Positions 43,589-52,108 of a DNA stretch of 64,000 nt are shown here, in pieces (the first letter of the stretch is position 1; each line of letters starts with the position of its first letter). The notes beneath the pieces were generated by a model that did no database searches, was not told the origin of the DNA, and saw only the letters and a program-made list of their open reading frames with translations. The stretch spans positions 248,001 through 312,000 of the forward strand of contig NZ_WQHX01000001.1 in NCBI RefSeq assembly GCF_013035425.1, read 5' to 3'. The translations under genes were made by a program, and so were the position numbers. This stretch comes from Ruegeria arenilitoris (GTDB lineage Bacteria > Pseudomonadota > Alphaproteobacteria > Rhodobacterales > Rhodobacteraceae).

Positions 43589-45223
43589 GTGAAAGTCGAA
43601 CATTACAACGCAATTGTGCGCGCTCAGATGAGCCGCCGCAGAATGCTTAAAGGGGCCGCAAGCGTTAGCGCTCTGGCCGCTGTAGGGGGCACAGTGCCAG
43701 TTGCGGCGCTTGCCGATGGTCATGCTGACCTAAGAGCCGAAATCTTGAAAATTCCTGGTGTTGGCCAGGGTTCGCCCACGGATGCCGATTGGCAGAAGGT
43801 CGGTGAAATGACGCTTGGGCCCACAAAGGAACGCGTAGCCGAGGGCGAGTTTGAAGGTGTTGAACTTACCTTTATGGGGCTCAACAACCAAAACCTTCAC
43901 AACTTCCTTTTCCGAGGATTCCTGAAACCGTGGGAGGCTTATACGGGTGCCAAGATCAACTGGGTTGACCTTGCGCAGGCCGACTATAACCCGCGTCTTC
44001 AGCAAGCGATTGCGACTGGTACAGTCGATTTCGACATCATCGAAATGGGCGCACCATTTGAAGGTGACACAGCCGGCAAGGGTCTTTTGGATGAAATGCC
44101 GGACTGGGTCGGTGAGCAGATCGAGGAAGACGATCTTGTGGGTTACTTAAAGCCACCGGTTGGTACATGGGACGGAAAAAAATATCGCATCACAATTGAC
44201 GGCGACTGCCACACCTTTGCCTATAGAACCGATTATTTCGGTGAAGGCGCCATCGGCGGAGCCGAAGTGCCGCGCACCTGGCAGCAGGTCAATGCCGTTT
44301 CAAAGGACCTGATCGGAAAAGAGGATCCGCTAACTGGCCTTCCCGCACACGGATATCTTGATCCGCTCAAAGGTTGGGGCGGCTTTGGGTTCTATTTCCT
44401 TGAAAACCGCGCCGCAGCTTACGCTAAACATCCCGGCGATCCGGCGTGGCTATTTGATCCTGACACGATGAAACCTCGGGTAAACAACCCTGCATGGGTT
44501 CAGGCAATTCAGGATGTGCTGGATCTGATCGAAGCTGGCGCTTACCCGGCAGACCAAATCAACGCCGACCCCGGCACGACAGGTTTCCAACAATTCCTTG
44601 CTGGTTCCGGTTCGATGTTGATGTGGTGGGGTGACATTGGCTCTAACGCCAGAACATCAGACACGTCCGTAGTTGGCGACGTTGTAGGATTTGGTATCAA
44701 TCCTGGCTCGGACCGCGTTTACAATAGTCAGACCGGAGAATGGGAAGATAACTACAACGAAGCACCCAACATGGCTTACCTTGGTTGGGGAGTATACGTG
44801 ACCAAACGCGTATCGGGCGACGAGAAGAAGCGCAAAGCAGCCTGGAGCGCCGCAGCGCACTTGGGCGGTAAAGACATTTCGCTTTGGATGTCGGCCTATC
44901 CGTCGGGTTTCCAGCCCTATCGGAACTCTCATTTCCAGTTCGATGAATGGGAGGCCGCAGGTTATGATCGCGCGTTCGTCGAGGATTATCTCGGGTCCAA
45001 CGCCGACAGTTACAACCACCCGAACGCGGCAATCGAACCCCGCATCCCTGGCATTTTCCAATACTATTCTGTTGCTGAGGACGAACTTGCGAAGGGGTAC
45101 GCTGGCCAGTACGGATCGGCTCAGGAGACCGCTGACGCGATCGCGGCAGCCTGGGAAAAGATCACTGATCAGATCGGCCGAGAAAGCCAGATTGCGCTCT
45201 ACAAAGCGTCACTTGGTATGTAA
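43589..45223 (+). CDS. ABC sugar-binding protein, Tat-exported
   Basis: 544 residues from GTG 43589, which follows GGGAGG by five bases; the frame opens 59 codons earlier without support. The leader has a twin-arginine motif (MSRRRMLKGAASVSALAAVG, about residues 14-33). The mature protein is a large family 1 carbohydrate receptor: VELTFMGLNNQNLHNFLFRG, FDIIEMGAPFEG, TIDGDCHTFAYRTDYF and SMLMWWGDIGSNAR. At about 510 mature residues it is longer than the usual 400. It delivers substrate to the permeases downstream. A hairpin follows its stop codon. The likely ligand is a fucose- or ribose-like sugar or glycoside, judged only from the neighbours. Confidence 0.88.
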   Translation: MKVEHYNAIVRAQMSRRRMLKGAASVSALAAVGGTVPVAALADGHADLRAEILKIPGVGQGSPTDADWQKVGEMTLGPTKERVAEGEFEGVELTFMGLNNQNLHNFLFRGFLKPWEAYTGAKINWVDLAQADYNPRLQQAIATGTVDFDIIEMGAPFEGDTAGKGLLDEMPDWVGEQIEEDDLVGYLKPPVGTWDGKKYRITIDGDCHTFAYRTDYFGEGAIGGAEVPRTWQQVNAVSKDLIGKEDPLTGLPAHGYLDPLKGWGGFGFYFLENRAAAYAKHPGDPAWLFDPDTMKPRVNNPAWVQAIQDVLDLIEAGAYPADQINADPGTTGFQQFLAGSGSMLMWWGDIGSNARTSDTSVVGDVVGFGINPGSDRVYNSQTGEWEDNYNEAPNMAYLGWGVYVTKRVSGDEKKRKAAWSAAAHLGGKDISLWMSAYPSGFQPYRNSHFQFDEWEAAGYDRAFVEDYLGSNADSYNHPNAAIEPRIPGIFQYYSVAEDELAKGYAGQYGSAQETADAIAAAWEKITDQIGRESQIALYKASLGM

Positions 45224-45230
45224 AAATCTT

Positions 45231-45257
45231 CGGGCCGGCAAATCAATTGTCGGCCCG
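45231..45257 (+). promoter_or_regulatory. Intercistronic hairpin between binding protein and permease genes
   Basis: CGGGCCG (45231-45237) pairs with CGGCCCG (45251-45257), and the stem continues inward through a G-U pair and CAA/TTG, leaving a five-base loop. It begins seven bases after the stop codon and has no T tract, fitting mRNA protection or attenuation. Confidence 0.65.
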
Positions 45258-45289
45258 TACACGACAAAGCAAGGCAGAACAAATCGGAA

Positions 45290-46396
45290 ATGAGCTCTGA
45301 AGGCGATCTTTTACATGTCGTAACGGCAGACGAAATTTCCGACCGGCGCAGGCGGTTTGGCAAGACTATTGTCTGGGGTTCTGCTGGCCTGATGTTCCTT
45401 GTCGCCTTCCTTCAAACAGCGGATCAGAATGGCTGGATAGACATCGGTTTTCAAAACTGGCGTCCGACACTCTATGCCTATGTCCTTTGGGGCATTTGTC
45501 TGTGTGCAGGACAGGTCATCGCGCGCGGGGAACATGGAAAGCGATCACTCTTTGTTTTGCCTGCCACGCTTTTTGTCGTCTCCATGGTCGTTTTTCCACT
45601 GCTATTCGGCTTGGTGATCGCGTTTTCGGATTGGAACCTTTCCAGCCCGGATGGACGTCAATTTAATGGCTGGGATAACGCCCGCCAAATGTGGAGCGAC
45701 CCGTTTTACTGGAACGCTCTGAAAAATATGGTCTATTACACGCTGGCGATCATCGTGGAATACGGGATTGCTTTTGGCTTGGCCATCTTGCTAAACGCGG
45801 AAATTCGCGCACGAAAATTCTTCAGGGTCGCGTTTCTTTTGCCGTTGATGCTGTCACCTGTGGCCGTCAGTTGGATGATCGGCAAGTCGATGCTCGAAAA
45901 TCGTTTTGGCCCAATTTCCCGGATGCTTCGGGAACTGGGTGTTGATAACCCTTCATTCTTTTCGTCGCCCGAGGTGGCACGTCTGATGATCATGCTAATG
46001 GACGCCTGGACCTATATACCGTTCATGATGATCATGATACTGGCCGGTCTTCAGGCGATCCCGCGTGAATTGAATGAAGCGGCTGAGGTCGACGGCGCCA
46101 GCGCCTGGCGGCGGTTCTGGGAGGTCACGTTCCCGTTGATGCTGCCGGTCAGCATCACGGCTATTCTGATCCGGATTATTTTCAAACTAAAGCTTGCTGA
46201 TATCATCATCAACGTCACTTCTGGTGGCCCGGGCGGAGCGACAGACAGCGTAACATCTTTCATTTTTCGAGAATATCGCGACCGCTCCAATGTGGGCTAC
46301 GGCACGTTGCTGGCAATTTTCTATTTGATCCTGATCGTCATCGCGATGACCATCCTGATGAAAGCGGCTGAACGCTGGATGCGCCCAAGGTATTGA
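45290..46396 (+). CDS. ABC sugar permease (MalF type)
   Basis: 368 residues with about eight membrane helices. The first 85 residues add two helices (IVWGSAGLMFLVAFLQTA and LYAYVLWGICLCAGQVIA) to the standard six-helix core. The EAA coupling loop is NEAAEVDGASAWRRFWEVTF near residue 260. It forms the import channel with the next gene, which it overlaps by four bases, and works with the ATPase encoded divergently at 42296-43360. Confidence 0.9.
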   Translation: MSSEGDLLHVVTADEISDRRRRFGKTIVWGSAGLMFLVAFLQTADQNGWIDIGFQNWRPTLYAYVLWGICLCAGQVIARGEHGKRSLFVLPATLFVVSMVVFPLLFGLVIAFSDWNLSSPDGRQFNGWDNARQMWSDPFYWNALKNMVYYTLAIIVEYGIAFGLAILLNAEIRARKFFRVAFLLPLMLSPVAVSWMIGKSMLENRFGPISRMLRELGVDNPSFFSSPEVARLMIMLMDAWTYIPFMMIMILAGLQAIPRELNEAAEVDGASAWRRFWEVTFPLMLPVSITAILIRIIFKLKLADIIINVTSGGPGGATDSVTSFIFREYRDRSNVGYGTLLAIFYLILIVIAMTILMKAAERWMRPRY

Positions 46397-47316
46397 CGAT
46401 GAGCAGCCAGATTTTTCATGACAGTGATACCGACCGCGCCTACCGAGCGCGACGCATTTCGGGCCGCCTCATTATCTACGGCATCCTTATCCTGTGGGCC
46501 ATTATTGCGATCTTCCCAATTTTCTGGACCATCACAACCAGTTTCAAAACCGCGCCGGATGTGATGAAGGGCAATGTGGTACCGTGGTGGGACTTTACAC
46601 CCAAATGGCTTGGTTGGCGGTCACTGGGGCTTTCCCCGGACACGATCGGGAACGAAAGCACGGTGCGCGAGGAATTTTTGAAGAGGTTCTGGAATTCAAC
46701 GGTTGTGGCTTTGTCAGCTTCAACCTTAGCCGTCGCGCTTGGCAGCATGGCAGCCTATGGGCTCAGCCGGTTCAACTATCGCTTTGGCTTTATGCGCAAC
46801 TCTGACATTTCATTCTTTTTTCTTAGCCAGTTGATATTACCACCAGTGGTCTTGGCGCTGCCCTTTCTGGTTTTGTACAAGTCCCTGGCGATGCTTGATA
46901 CGCGTATCGGGCTGATACTTTTATACACGTTGACCGTGCTCCCGATTGTGATTTGGATCATGCGCGACCAGTTCGGGTCAATCCCGACAGAACTGGAAGA
47001 AGCGGCCCTAGTTGACGGGCTTTCGATTTGGGGGGCGTTTCTGACAATCATTCTGCCCATTGCCGCGCCGGGTATGGTCGCATCGTTTATTTTGTCTTTG
47101 GTTCTAACCTGGAACGAATACTTCTTTGCCGCGCTGTTAACTTCCAGTCATGCAAAAACCTTGCCGGTCATGGTGGCCAGTCAAACTGGATCGCAAGGTA
47201 TTTCCTGGTGGTCCATGGCTGCCTTGAGTTTTGCTGCGATCCTTCCTTTGATCGTGATCGGCATCGCGCTGGAACGTTTCATAATCAAAGGCATGGCGGC
47301 AGGGGCGGTCAAGTAG
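46393..47316 (+). CDS. ABC sugar permease (MalG type)
   Basis: 307 residues, six membrane helices, with the MalG-type start (IIYGILILWAIIAIFPIFWT, then ITTSFKTAPDV) and the EAA loop EEAALVDGLSIWGAFLTIIL near residue 205; the tail ends RFIIKGMAAGAVK as in most MalG proteins. Last gene of the plus-strand transporter operon. Its 3' end overlaps the convergent creatininase-family gene by eight bases. Confidence 0.92.
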   Translation: MTMSSQIFHDSDTDRAYRARRISGRLIIYGILILWAIIAIFPIFWTITTSFKTAPDVMKGNVVPWWDFTPKWLGWRSLGLSPDTIGNESTVREEFLKRFWNSTVVALSASTLAVALGSMAAYGLSRFNYRFGFMRNSDISFFFLSQLILPPVVLALPFLVLYKSLAMLDTRIGLILLYTLTVLPIVIWIMRDQFGSIPTELEEAALVDGLSIWGAFLTIILPIAAPGMVASFILSLVLTWNEYFFAALLTSSHAKTLPVMVASQTGSQGISWWSMAALSFAAILPLIVIGIALERFIIKGMAAGAVK

Positions 47317-48061
47317 CGTCGCGAACGAGCAACTCCTTCAAACGATCCAATATGAGACCGACGCCCATTTCGCCAAGTTCAGCCGATGCATCTTTTGCGC
47401 TTTCAGTGTACCAACCTGAATTATCACCAAACCGGTCGCGGTCGACGACTTCAGGAGCAAGCGCCATCATTAGTGACGTTTCCCCCATCCCGGCGTGGTC
47501 AAAAGGATATTTTTGGGTAATTTCCTCATCCATCAAAGGATGAACGCAAATCCAATTGAAAGGGTCGATGCCTTCGTCGTGCTGAGTGTAGTAATCGCGC
47601 ATTCTGTCGCTACCCCACCAACCCTCACCATACTGAGTTTCCAAGAATCTGAAAATTGCCTGCCGCCCTGCTAGTTTGAACGCCAGATCGGTTGGCATTC
47701 CAGCGGTAAAGTTCTCGGTCTGGTGATGAATGAACCCGTGAATGTTGCGAAAACCAACACGCAAAAGGCTGAAAAAAATCTCTTCGGCAATCGACAAAAT
47801 TTTGTCGGCGCCAACGTGTACTGATCCGGCTCCTTCGGGCCGTTCAACCGCGTAGCTGGCCGCGCCGTAGGCAAATTGCGGCAAGATCACAATGTCCAAT
47901 TCTTGCTCTAACCGATCCAAAATCCGGGTTACAGCAAGCATGTCCATGCCCACAGCCATGTGTTCACCGTGATATTCAAGAACACCCAAAGGCAACAAGA
48001 CTGGAAGGTTGCGTTCAATGGCATCTCGGATTTGGTGTGGAAGCATTAGTTCAAATCGCAT
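47309..48061 (-). CDS. Creatininase-family amidohydrolase
   Basis: 250 residues from ATG 48061, preceded by GGAG; the frame runs 69 codons upstream over the SIS gene but that is overlap. Family motifs: LLPLGVLEYHGEHMAVGMDM near residue 22 supplies Glu, His and Asp metal ligands; YGAASYAVERPEGAGSVHVG, GFIHHQTENF and FDHAGMGETSLMMALAPEVV supply the rest, including the late Glu. Relatives are creatininase and enzymes opening cyclic or N-linked amides. It is the last gene of the BtpA-M42-FGGY-SIS operon, so it may act on an amide or glycosylamine-like sugar derivative; that is inference. Confidence 0.84.
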   Translation of the reverse strand: MRFELMLPHQIRDAIERNLPVLLPLGVLEYHGEHMAVGMDMLAVTRILDRLEQELDIVILPQFAYGAASYAVERPEGAGSVHVGADKILSIAEEIFFSLLRVGFRNIHGFIHHQTENFTAGMPTDLAFKLAGRQAIFRFLETQYGEGWWGSDRMRDYYTQHDEGIDPFNWICVHPLMDEEITQKYPFDHAGMGETSLMMALAPEVVDRDRFGDNSGWYTESAKDASAELGEMGVGLILDRLKELLVRDAT

Positions 48062-48065
48062 CCGC

Positions 48066-48617
48066 TCACTCCAGATTGGTATGTCGGGCCCGAATGTCGG
48101 TCGAATCCGCTTGGGTAAGGTCGCAAAGACGCAGCACCATGATTTCGAAGAGCAAAAACAGTGCCCCTTCATAAACCGAACCCATAGGCAAAAGTGATTT
48201 ATCCGAGCCTTGGTCGCTGGCCATGGTTTGAGCACGAATTGCAACGGTGCAATCTGACTTGGAGGCAATCTTGGTATCTGGTTCTGCGGTGAACAACACC
48301 ACCTTGGTTCCGGCGGAACGGGCGATATCTGTCAGAGCGTTGACGGTCGCTAGCCGGCCGGGTCCGTCAGAGACCAAGAATAAGTCGCCTACGCCGACCG
48401 GGGGTGTCGTCATACTGCCCTGCACTGAAACGTCAAATCCCAGGTGGAACAGACGCATTGCGAATCCTTTCATCTGCAACCCCTCGCGCCCGCAACCGTA
48501 CAGTACGACTCTGCGGGCCTCGCAGATCATGCGACACGCGGTTTCAATTGCGTCGTGGTCGATCTCACGAGCAACACTCGCAAGTTCTGAGATCGCTCTA
48601 TCGAACGCCTCCGTCAT
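48066..48617 (-). CDS. SIS-domain sugar isomerase-like protein
   Basis: 183 residues with one SIS domain: RRVVLYGCGREGLQMKGFAM near residue 35, VGVGDLFLVSDGPGRLATVN near 75 and TKVVLFTAEPDTKIASKSDC near 104. The length and pattern resemble 6-phospho-3-hexuloisomerase (HxlB) and YckF-type proteins, which interconvert phosphorylated ketoses and aldoses. It overlaps the FGGY kinase gene by four bases and is followed four bases later by the creatininase-family gene. The phosphorylated substrate may come from the neighbouring kinase; a regulatory SIS protein is the alternative. Confidence 0.84.
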   Translation of the reverse strand: MTEAFDRAISELASVAREIDHDAIETACRMICEARRVVLYGCGREGLQMKGFAMRLFHLGFDVSVQGSMTTPPVGVGDLFLVSDGPGRLATVNALTDIARSAGTKVVLFTAEPDTKIASKSDCTVAIRAQTMASDQGSDKSLLPMGSVYEGALFLLFEIMVLRLCDLTQADSTDIRARHTNLE

Positions 48618-50107
48618 GCTCTCCCAAGCGCTGACGCGATGTGGCGCGTTGATTGGTAGAGATCTTTGAACAGCAGATACTGTCTTTCATAAACTGCATG
48701 CTTTTGTGGCTGAACCAGCCGATCAATTGGGTTCCAACGATCAATATCCTTTGATCGTGCCATTCCCACAGCGCAAGCAGCCAAAAAAGCGTCACCGAAC
48801 GAGGCACCAATAGTTTTTTCGCAAACGACTTGAGGAACTTGCGCTATGTCAGAGGTGGCTTGCAACCAGATCTCGTTTTTTGTCCCGCCTCCGACAGCCA
48901 ATACACGTACAGGTGGATGACCAACATCTCGATAAGTTTCAACAACATGGGCCGTACCATTGGCGATGCCTTCCAGGACCGCCCGGTAAAGATCGCCGCG
49001 GGTATGCGTCAGGTCCAGACCAAAGAATGTTCCTTTAGCCTTTGGATCATGGATTGGCGTACGTTCGCCTGAAAAATACGGCAGGAACAAAAGCCCGTTT
49101 GATCCCAGCGCGGAAGCGGCGGCTTCCTTTGCCAAAATCGGAAAGGCATTCTCGCGGGTTAACTCCTTAGCGAAGTGATCGCGAAACCAATGGGTAAGTG
49201 TTCCACTGGTTGCCAGACCAGCCATCGAGGCATGGCTACCCGGAAACAGCCAAGGTGCGTACCATAAACGCGGATCGCGAACCGGAGAATCCGTGACCTG
49301 AATGATGAAAATGGTCGAACCATACATCATCATCATGTCACCAGCGGCCTGAGTTCCCACGCTAACTGCCTCTGCCGCTGCATCGATCGTGCCGCAGGTC
49401 ACCGGCGTCCCAACCGCCAAACCTGTTTCTACAGCGGCTTCTGGCGTCACATGGCCAGCGATCTCGGTAGACCACATCAGTCGCGGCAACATGTTCGGCC
49501 CAGCAATTTCTGCTGTTAGTTCGTCCGTCCAGTTCAGCTGGTTCACATCGTAGATTGGGCTGAAGTTTGCGGCAGTATAGTGATCAATTACGTATTCGCC
49601 TGTAAGCTTGAACGTCAAATAACTGGTCGACGTAAGGATACGCGCCGTTTGCGCCCAAATCTCAGGTCTGTTCCTCTGCAGCCATAGAATTTTTGGCCCA
49701 ACGGATTGGCTGGTCAAAGCGTTGCCGCACACCTTCATTATGCGGTTTTCGCCTATTTGATTGGTTAGTTCCGCGATTTCACGCTCGGACCGGGTATCGA
49801 CGCCATAGAGCACACCGTTCATTAATGGCTGACCATCTGGATCTACAGGCAACATGCAAGGCCCAATTGCGCTGGTTGCTATGGCTTTGATGTCGTTAGA
49901 GGAAACGTTGGACGTCCCCAAAAGCTCACGCGTGATAAAAACAAAGTCACCCCACCAATCCTCGTCGGCGCGATGCTCTGCCCAACCGGGCTGAGGGACC
50001 AGCATTTCGTGCGGTCGTGCAGCGGTGGCGACAATTTTTCCTTCGCCGTCAACCAAAACTCCTTTGGATTCGAAAGTGCCGATATCTATGCCAAGAGTGT
50101 ATGCCAT
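48614..50107 (-). CDS. FGGY-family carbohydrate kinase (xylulokinase-like)
   Basis: 497 residues. The N-terminal phosphate loop is LGIDIGTFESKGVLVD, and the middle has ATSAIGPCMLPVDPDGQPL and GVLYGVDTRSERE. The C-terminal domain has MMMYGSTIFIIQ, LPYFSGERTPIHDPKAKGTF near 350 (typical of xylulokinases), RVLAVGGGTKNEIWLQATSD and GASFGDAFLAACAVG. It phosphorylates a pentulose or other ketose. It overlaps both neighbours: its ATG lies on the stop of the M42 gene (TGATG) and its stop on the SIS start (ATGA). Different from the fuculokinase-like FGGY gene at 39463-40875. Confidence 0.9.
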   Translation of the reverse strand: MAYTLGIDIGTFESKGVLVDGEGKIVATAARPHEMLVPQPGWAEHRADEDWWGDFVFITRELLGTSNVSSNDIKAIATSAIGPCMLPVDPDGQPLMNGVLYGVDTRSEREIAELTNQIGENRIMKVCGNALTSQSVGPKILWLQRNRPEIWAQTARILTSTSYLTFKLTGEYVIDHYTAANFSPIYDVNQLNWTDELTAEIAGPNMLPRLMWSTEIAGHVTPEAAVETGLAVGTPVTCGTIDAAAEAVSVGTQAAGDMMMMYGSTIFIIQVTDSPVRDPRLWYAPWLFPGSHASMAGLATSGTLTHWFRDHFAKELTRENAFPILAKEAAASALGSNGLLFLPYFSGERTPIHDPKAKGTFFGLDLTHTRGDLYRAVLEGIANGTAHVVETYRDVGHPPVRVLAVGGGTKNEIWLQATSDIAQVPQVVCEKTIGASFGDAFLAACAVGMARSKDIDRWNPIDRLVQPQKHAVYERQYLLFKDLYQSTRHIASALGRA

Positions 50108-51207
50108 CAGGCTTGACCATCGCGGGTCAAAGGAAAGCCCGCATCAATGCTTTGAAGCGCTGCGATCAGAAGTCGCGATAAGGCTTCAAGGTCATTCAAA
50201 TCACAAACCTCAAGGCTGGAATGGGAATAGCGCATTGGAAAACCGACATCGATTGACGCGACCCCCTCCCCTACCAGCTGCACATAGCTTAAGTCAGTTA
50301 GCACCCCAACCTGGGCGCTGCGCTGCAACGGAATAGACTCATTTTCAGCGGTTTCCTCCATCAAACGCACAAGCGAAGGATGTGGAATTACGCCATTCAA
50401 CGTACCGCGCCCGTGGAACGAGTAGAGCGAAATTCCTGGTCCACCGCCAAGCAGCATGTCGCCACGATCCGCCATCTCTGGCGTGTCCGTTGCCAACATC
50501 AGATCGACCTGGATGGCCATGTCCGGCTTCAAGCTCTGTGCGGCCACCACTGCACCGCGCAAGTTGAATTCTTCCTGAACCGAAAAAACCAAATGAACCG
50601 TCGGACCGTTCTCGCGGGACTTCAGGCGTCGAGCAACTTCCAGCAGAACCGCACATCCAGCACGGTCGTCAACACTTGTTCCGGCGATCCTATTTTCCGC
50701 CAAAGGCAAGACATTAGGGCGATATACGCCGGGTGTGCCAATGCGTACACCGGCGGCTTCGACTTCATCCCGGCTACCATGGCCCGTATCGATCAACACG
50801 TCACCGGCTTTTAAAACTTGGTACTTTTCATCCGGCGCCGTCGCATGATGGCTTTTGTTATACAGTACGCCATCGACATCCTTACCCGTCCCTACACAAA
50901 GGGTCACAGCTTGGCTGGCCAAGGCGCGTTCTGGAACGCCGCCCAAACGTTCGACGCGGATCAAACCATTGTCTTCGATTTTCCGCACTATGAACCCGAG
51001 TTGATCCATATGCGTAAACAGCATCACAGACGGGCCATTCGCTTCACCTTCGAATGTGGTAATCAGATTGCCCATGCGATCGGATCGGCTTTCGACTCCC
51101 TCGGCCATCAAAAGATCAGCGATGGCATGACGAACGCGATCCTCGTGGCCACTAAGCCCAGGAATTCTCATCAAGTTGATAAGATCTTTGCGTAGTCGAT
51201 CAATCAT
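50107..51207 (-). CDS. M42-family metallopeptidase/hydrolase (FrvX/SgcX-like)
   Basis: 366 residues. Metal-binding motifs of M42 enzymes are in place: VMLFTHMDQLGFIVRKIED (about 58), NRIAGTSVDDRAGCAVLLEV (about 170) with the bridging Asp, FSVQEEFNLRGAVVAAQSL (about 207) with the catalytic Glu pair, and VDLMLATDTPE. The last His lies in FPMRYSHSSLEVCDL. M42 proteins are aminopeptidases, but FrvX and SgcX lie in sugar operons and probably have another substrate. Here it overlaps the BtpA gene and the FGGY kinase gene, an arrangement like sgcX-sgcQ of E. coli, where the biochemical role is also unsettled. Confidence 0.88.
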   Translation of the reverse strand: MIDRLRKDLINLMRIPGLSGHEDRVRHAIADLLMAEGVESRSDRMGNLITTFEGEANGPSVMLFTHMDQLGFIVRKIEDNGLIRVERLGGVPERALASQAVTLCVGTGKDVDGVLYNKSHHATAPDEKYQVLKAGDVLIDTGHGSRDEVEAAGVRIGTPGVYRPNVLPLAENRIAGTSVDDRAGCAVLLEVARRLKSRENGPTVHLVFSVQEEFNLRGAVVAAQSLKPDMAIQVDLMLATDTPEMADRGDMLLGGGPGISLYSFHGRGTLNGVIPHPSLVRLMEETAENESIPLQRSAQVGVLTDLSYVQLVGEGVASIDVGFPMRYSHSSLEVCDLNDLEALSRLLIAALQSIDAGFPLTRDGQA

Positions 51208-52013
51208 GACCCACGCGCCGCCCTTGCGCGCACCATAAAGTCACTCGCCCTTTGAGGGTCGATGGCATTCCACGTGTTGCCGTCGATCTTCAGCGCTGAA
51301 CCCACCACACACCCATCTGCAATGGCCATGACATCTGAGACTGTATTGTGTTTGACCCCGGTGTTGGCGAGCACCGGGGTGTCCGGCAGGACAGCTTTCA
51401 CGGCCTCAAGATCGGTCATTGCGGCCGCTTCGCCAGTGATTTGACCGGACACCAAAACTGCGTCTGGGACAGAACTGAAAACAGCGCTTCTAGCCCGATC
51501 AGCCAAGGAACGGCGGTCCAGACTATCGGCAAATTCGGCAGACACGTTGTACAGCATCGCCAGATCTTTACGTCCTAATGCGTTTCGATAGCGCATAGCC
51601 GCGCCTGCATCGGGGGTCCACGGCCCCATATCCGAGGCATAGGTGCCGGTAAAAATCTCACGTACAAACGCCGCGCCCGTCCCGGCAGCTAAAGCAATGG
51701 AACTGATCGGGTCCCAAAGTACGTTAACGCCAAAGGGAACAGAGATTTCATTCTTCAATTGACCGATGACATACGCCATTGCAGCTGTTGAGGCACGGTC
51801 TACTTCAAATTCATATGGTCGATCGTTTTCGTTGCCGAACATAACAGCATCGAACCCAGCTACCTGAAGTGCAGTCAAATCTGCGCGTGCGTCGTCTACC
51901 AGCCCATCCAGACCGCGTTCTGCATCGAACAAGGGCGCGCCCGGCAAAGCACCAAGGTGCACCATACCAATTACCGGTTTCGCGACTCCGAAAGCGTTGA
52001 GAAATTTGGACAA
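51204..52013 (-). CDS. BtpA/SgcQ-family TIM-barrel protein
   Basis: About 269 residues from TTG 52013 (GGAGG five bases before; a TTG at 52025 is also in frame). Family motifs: KPVIGMVHLGALPGAPLFDA at the start, ARADLTALQVAGFDAVMFGN (about 48), PFGVNVLWDPISSIALAAGT (about 92), FVREIFTGTYASDMGPWTPD (about 114), DAVLVSGQITGEAA and LANTGVKHNTVSDVMAIADG with GCVVGSALKIDG. BtpA was named for a photosystem I biogenesis role in cyanobacteria; SgcQ is its homologue in an E. coli sugar cluster. The barrel with a phosphate-binding-like end suggests an aldolase or isomerase-type enzyme. It starts the operon BtpA, M42, FGGY, SIS, creatininase. Confidence 0.9.
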   Translation of the reverse strand: MSKFLNAFGVAKPVIGMVHLGALPGAPLFDAERGLDGLVDDARADLTALQVAGFDAVMFGNENDRPYEFEVDRASTAAMAYVIGQLKNEISVPFGVNVLWDPISSIALAAGTGAAFVREIFTGTYASDMGPWTPDAGAAMRYRNALGRKDLAMLYNVSAEFADSLDRRSLADRARSAVFSSVPDAVLVSGQITGEAAAMTDLEAVKAVLPDTPVLANTGVKHNTVSDVMAIADGCVVGSALKIDGNTWNAIDPQRASDFMVRARAARGS

Positions 52014-52108
52014 TCCACCCTCCAACTTTTCGTTCCCGCCAGCTTACTCTGGAAAAGGCTTGCCCCCAAGTGGTTTCATTTTAACCTAGGCGCCAGGAGG
52101 TTTTGGAT

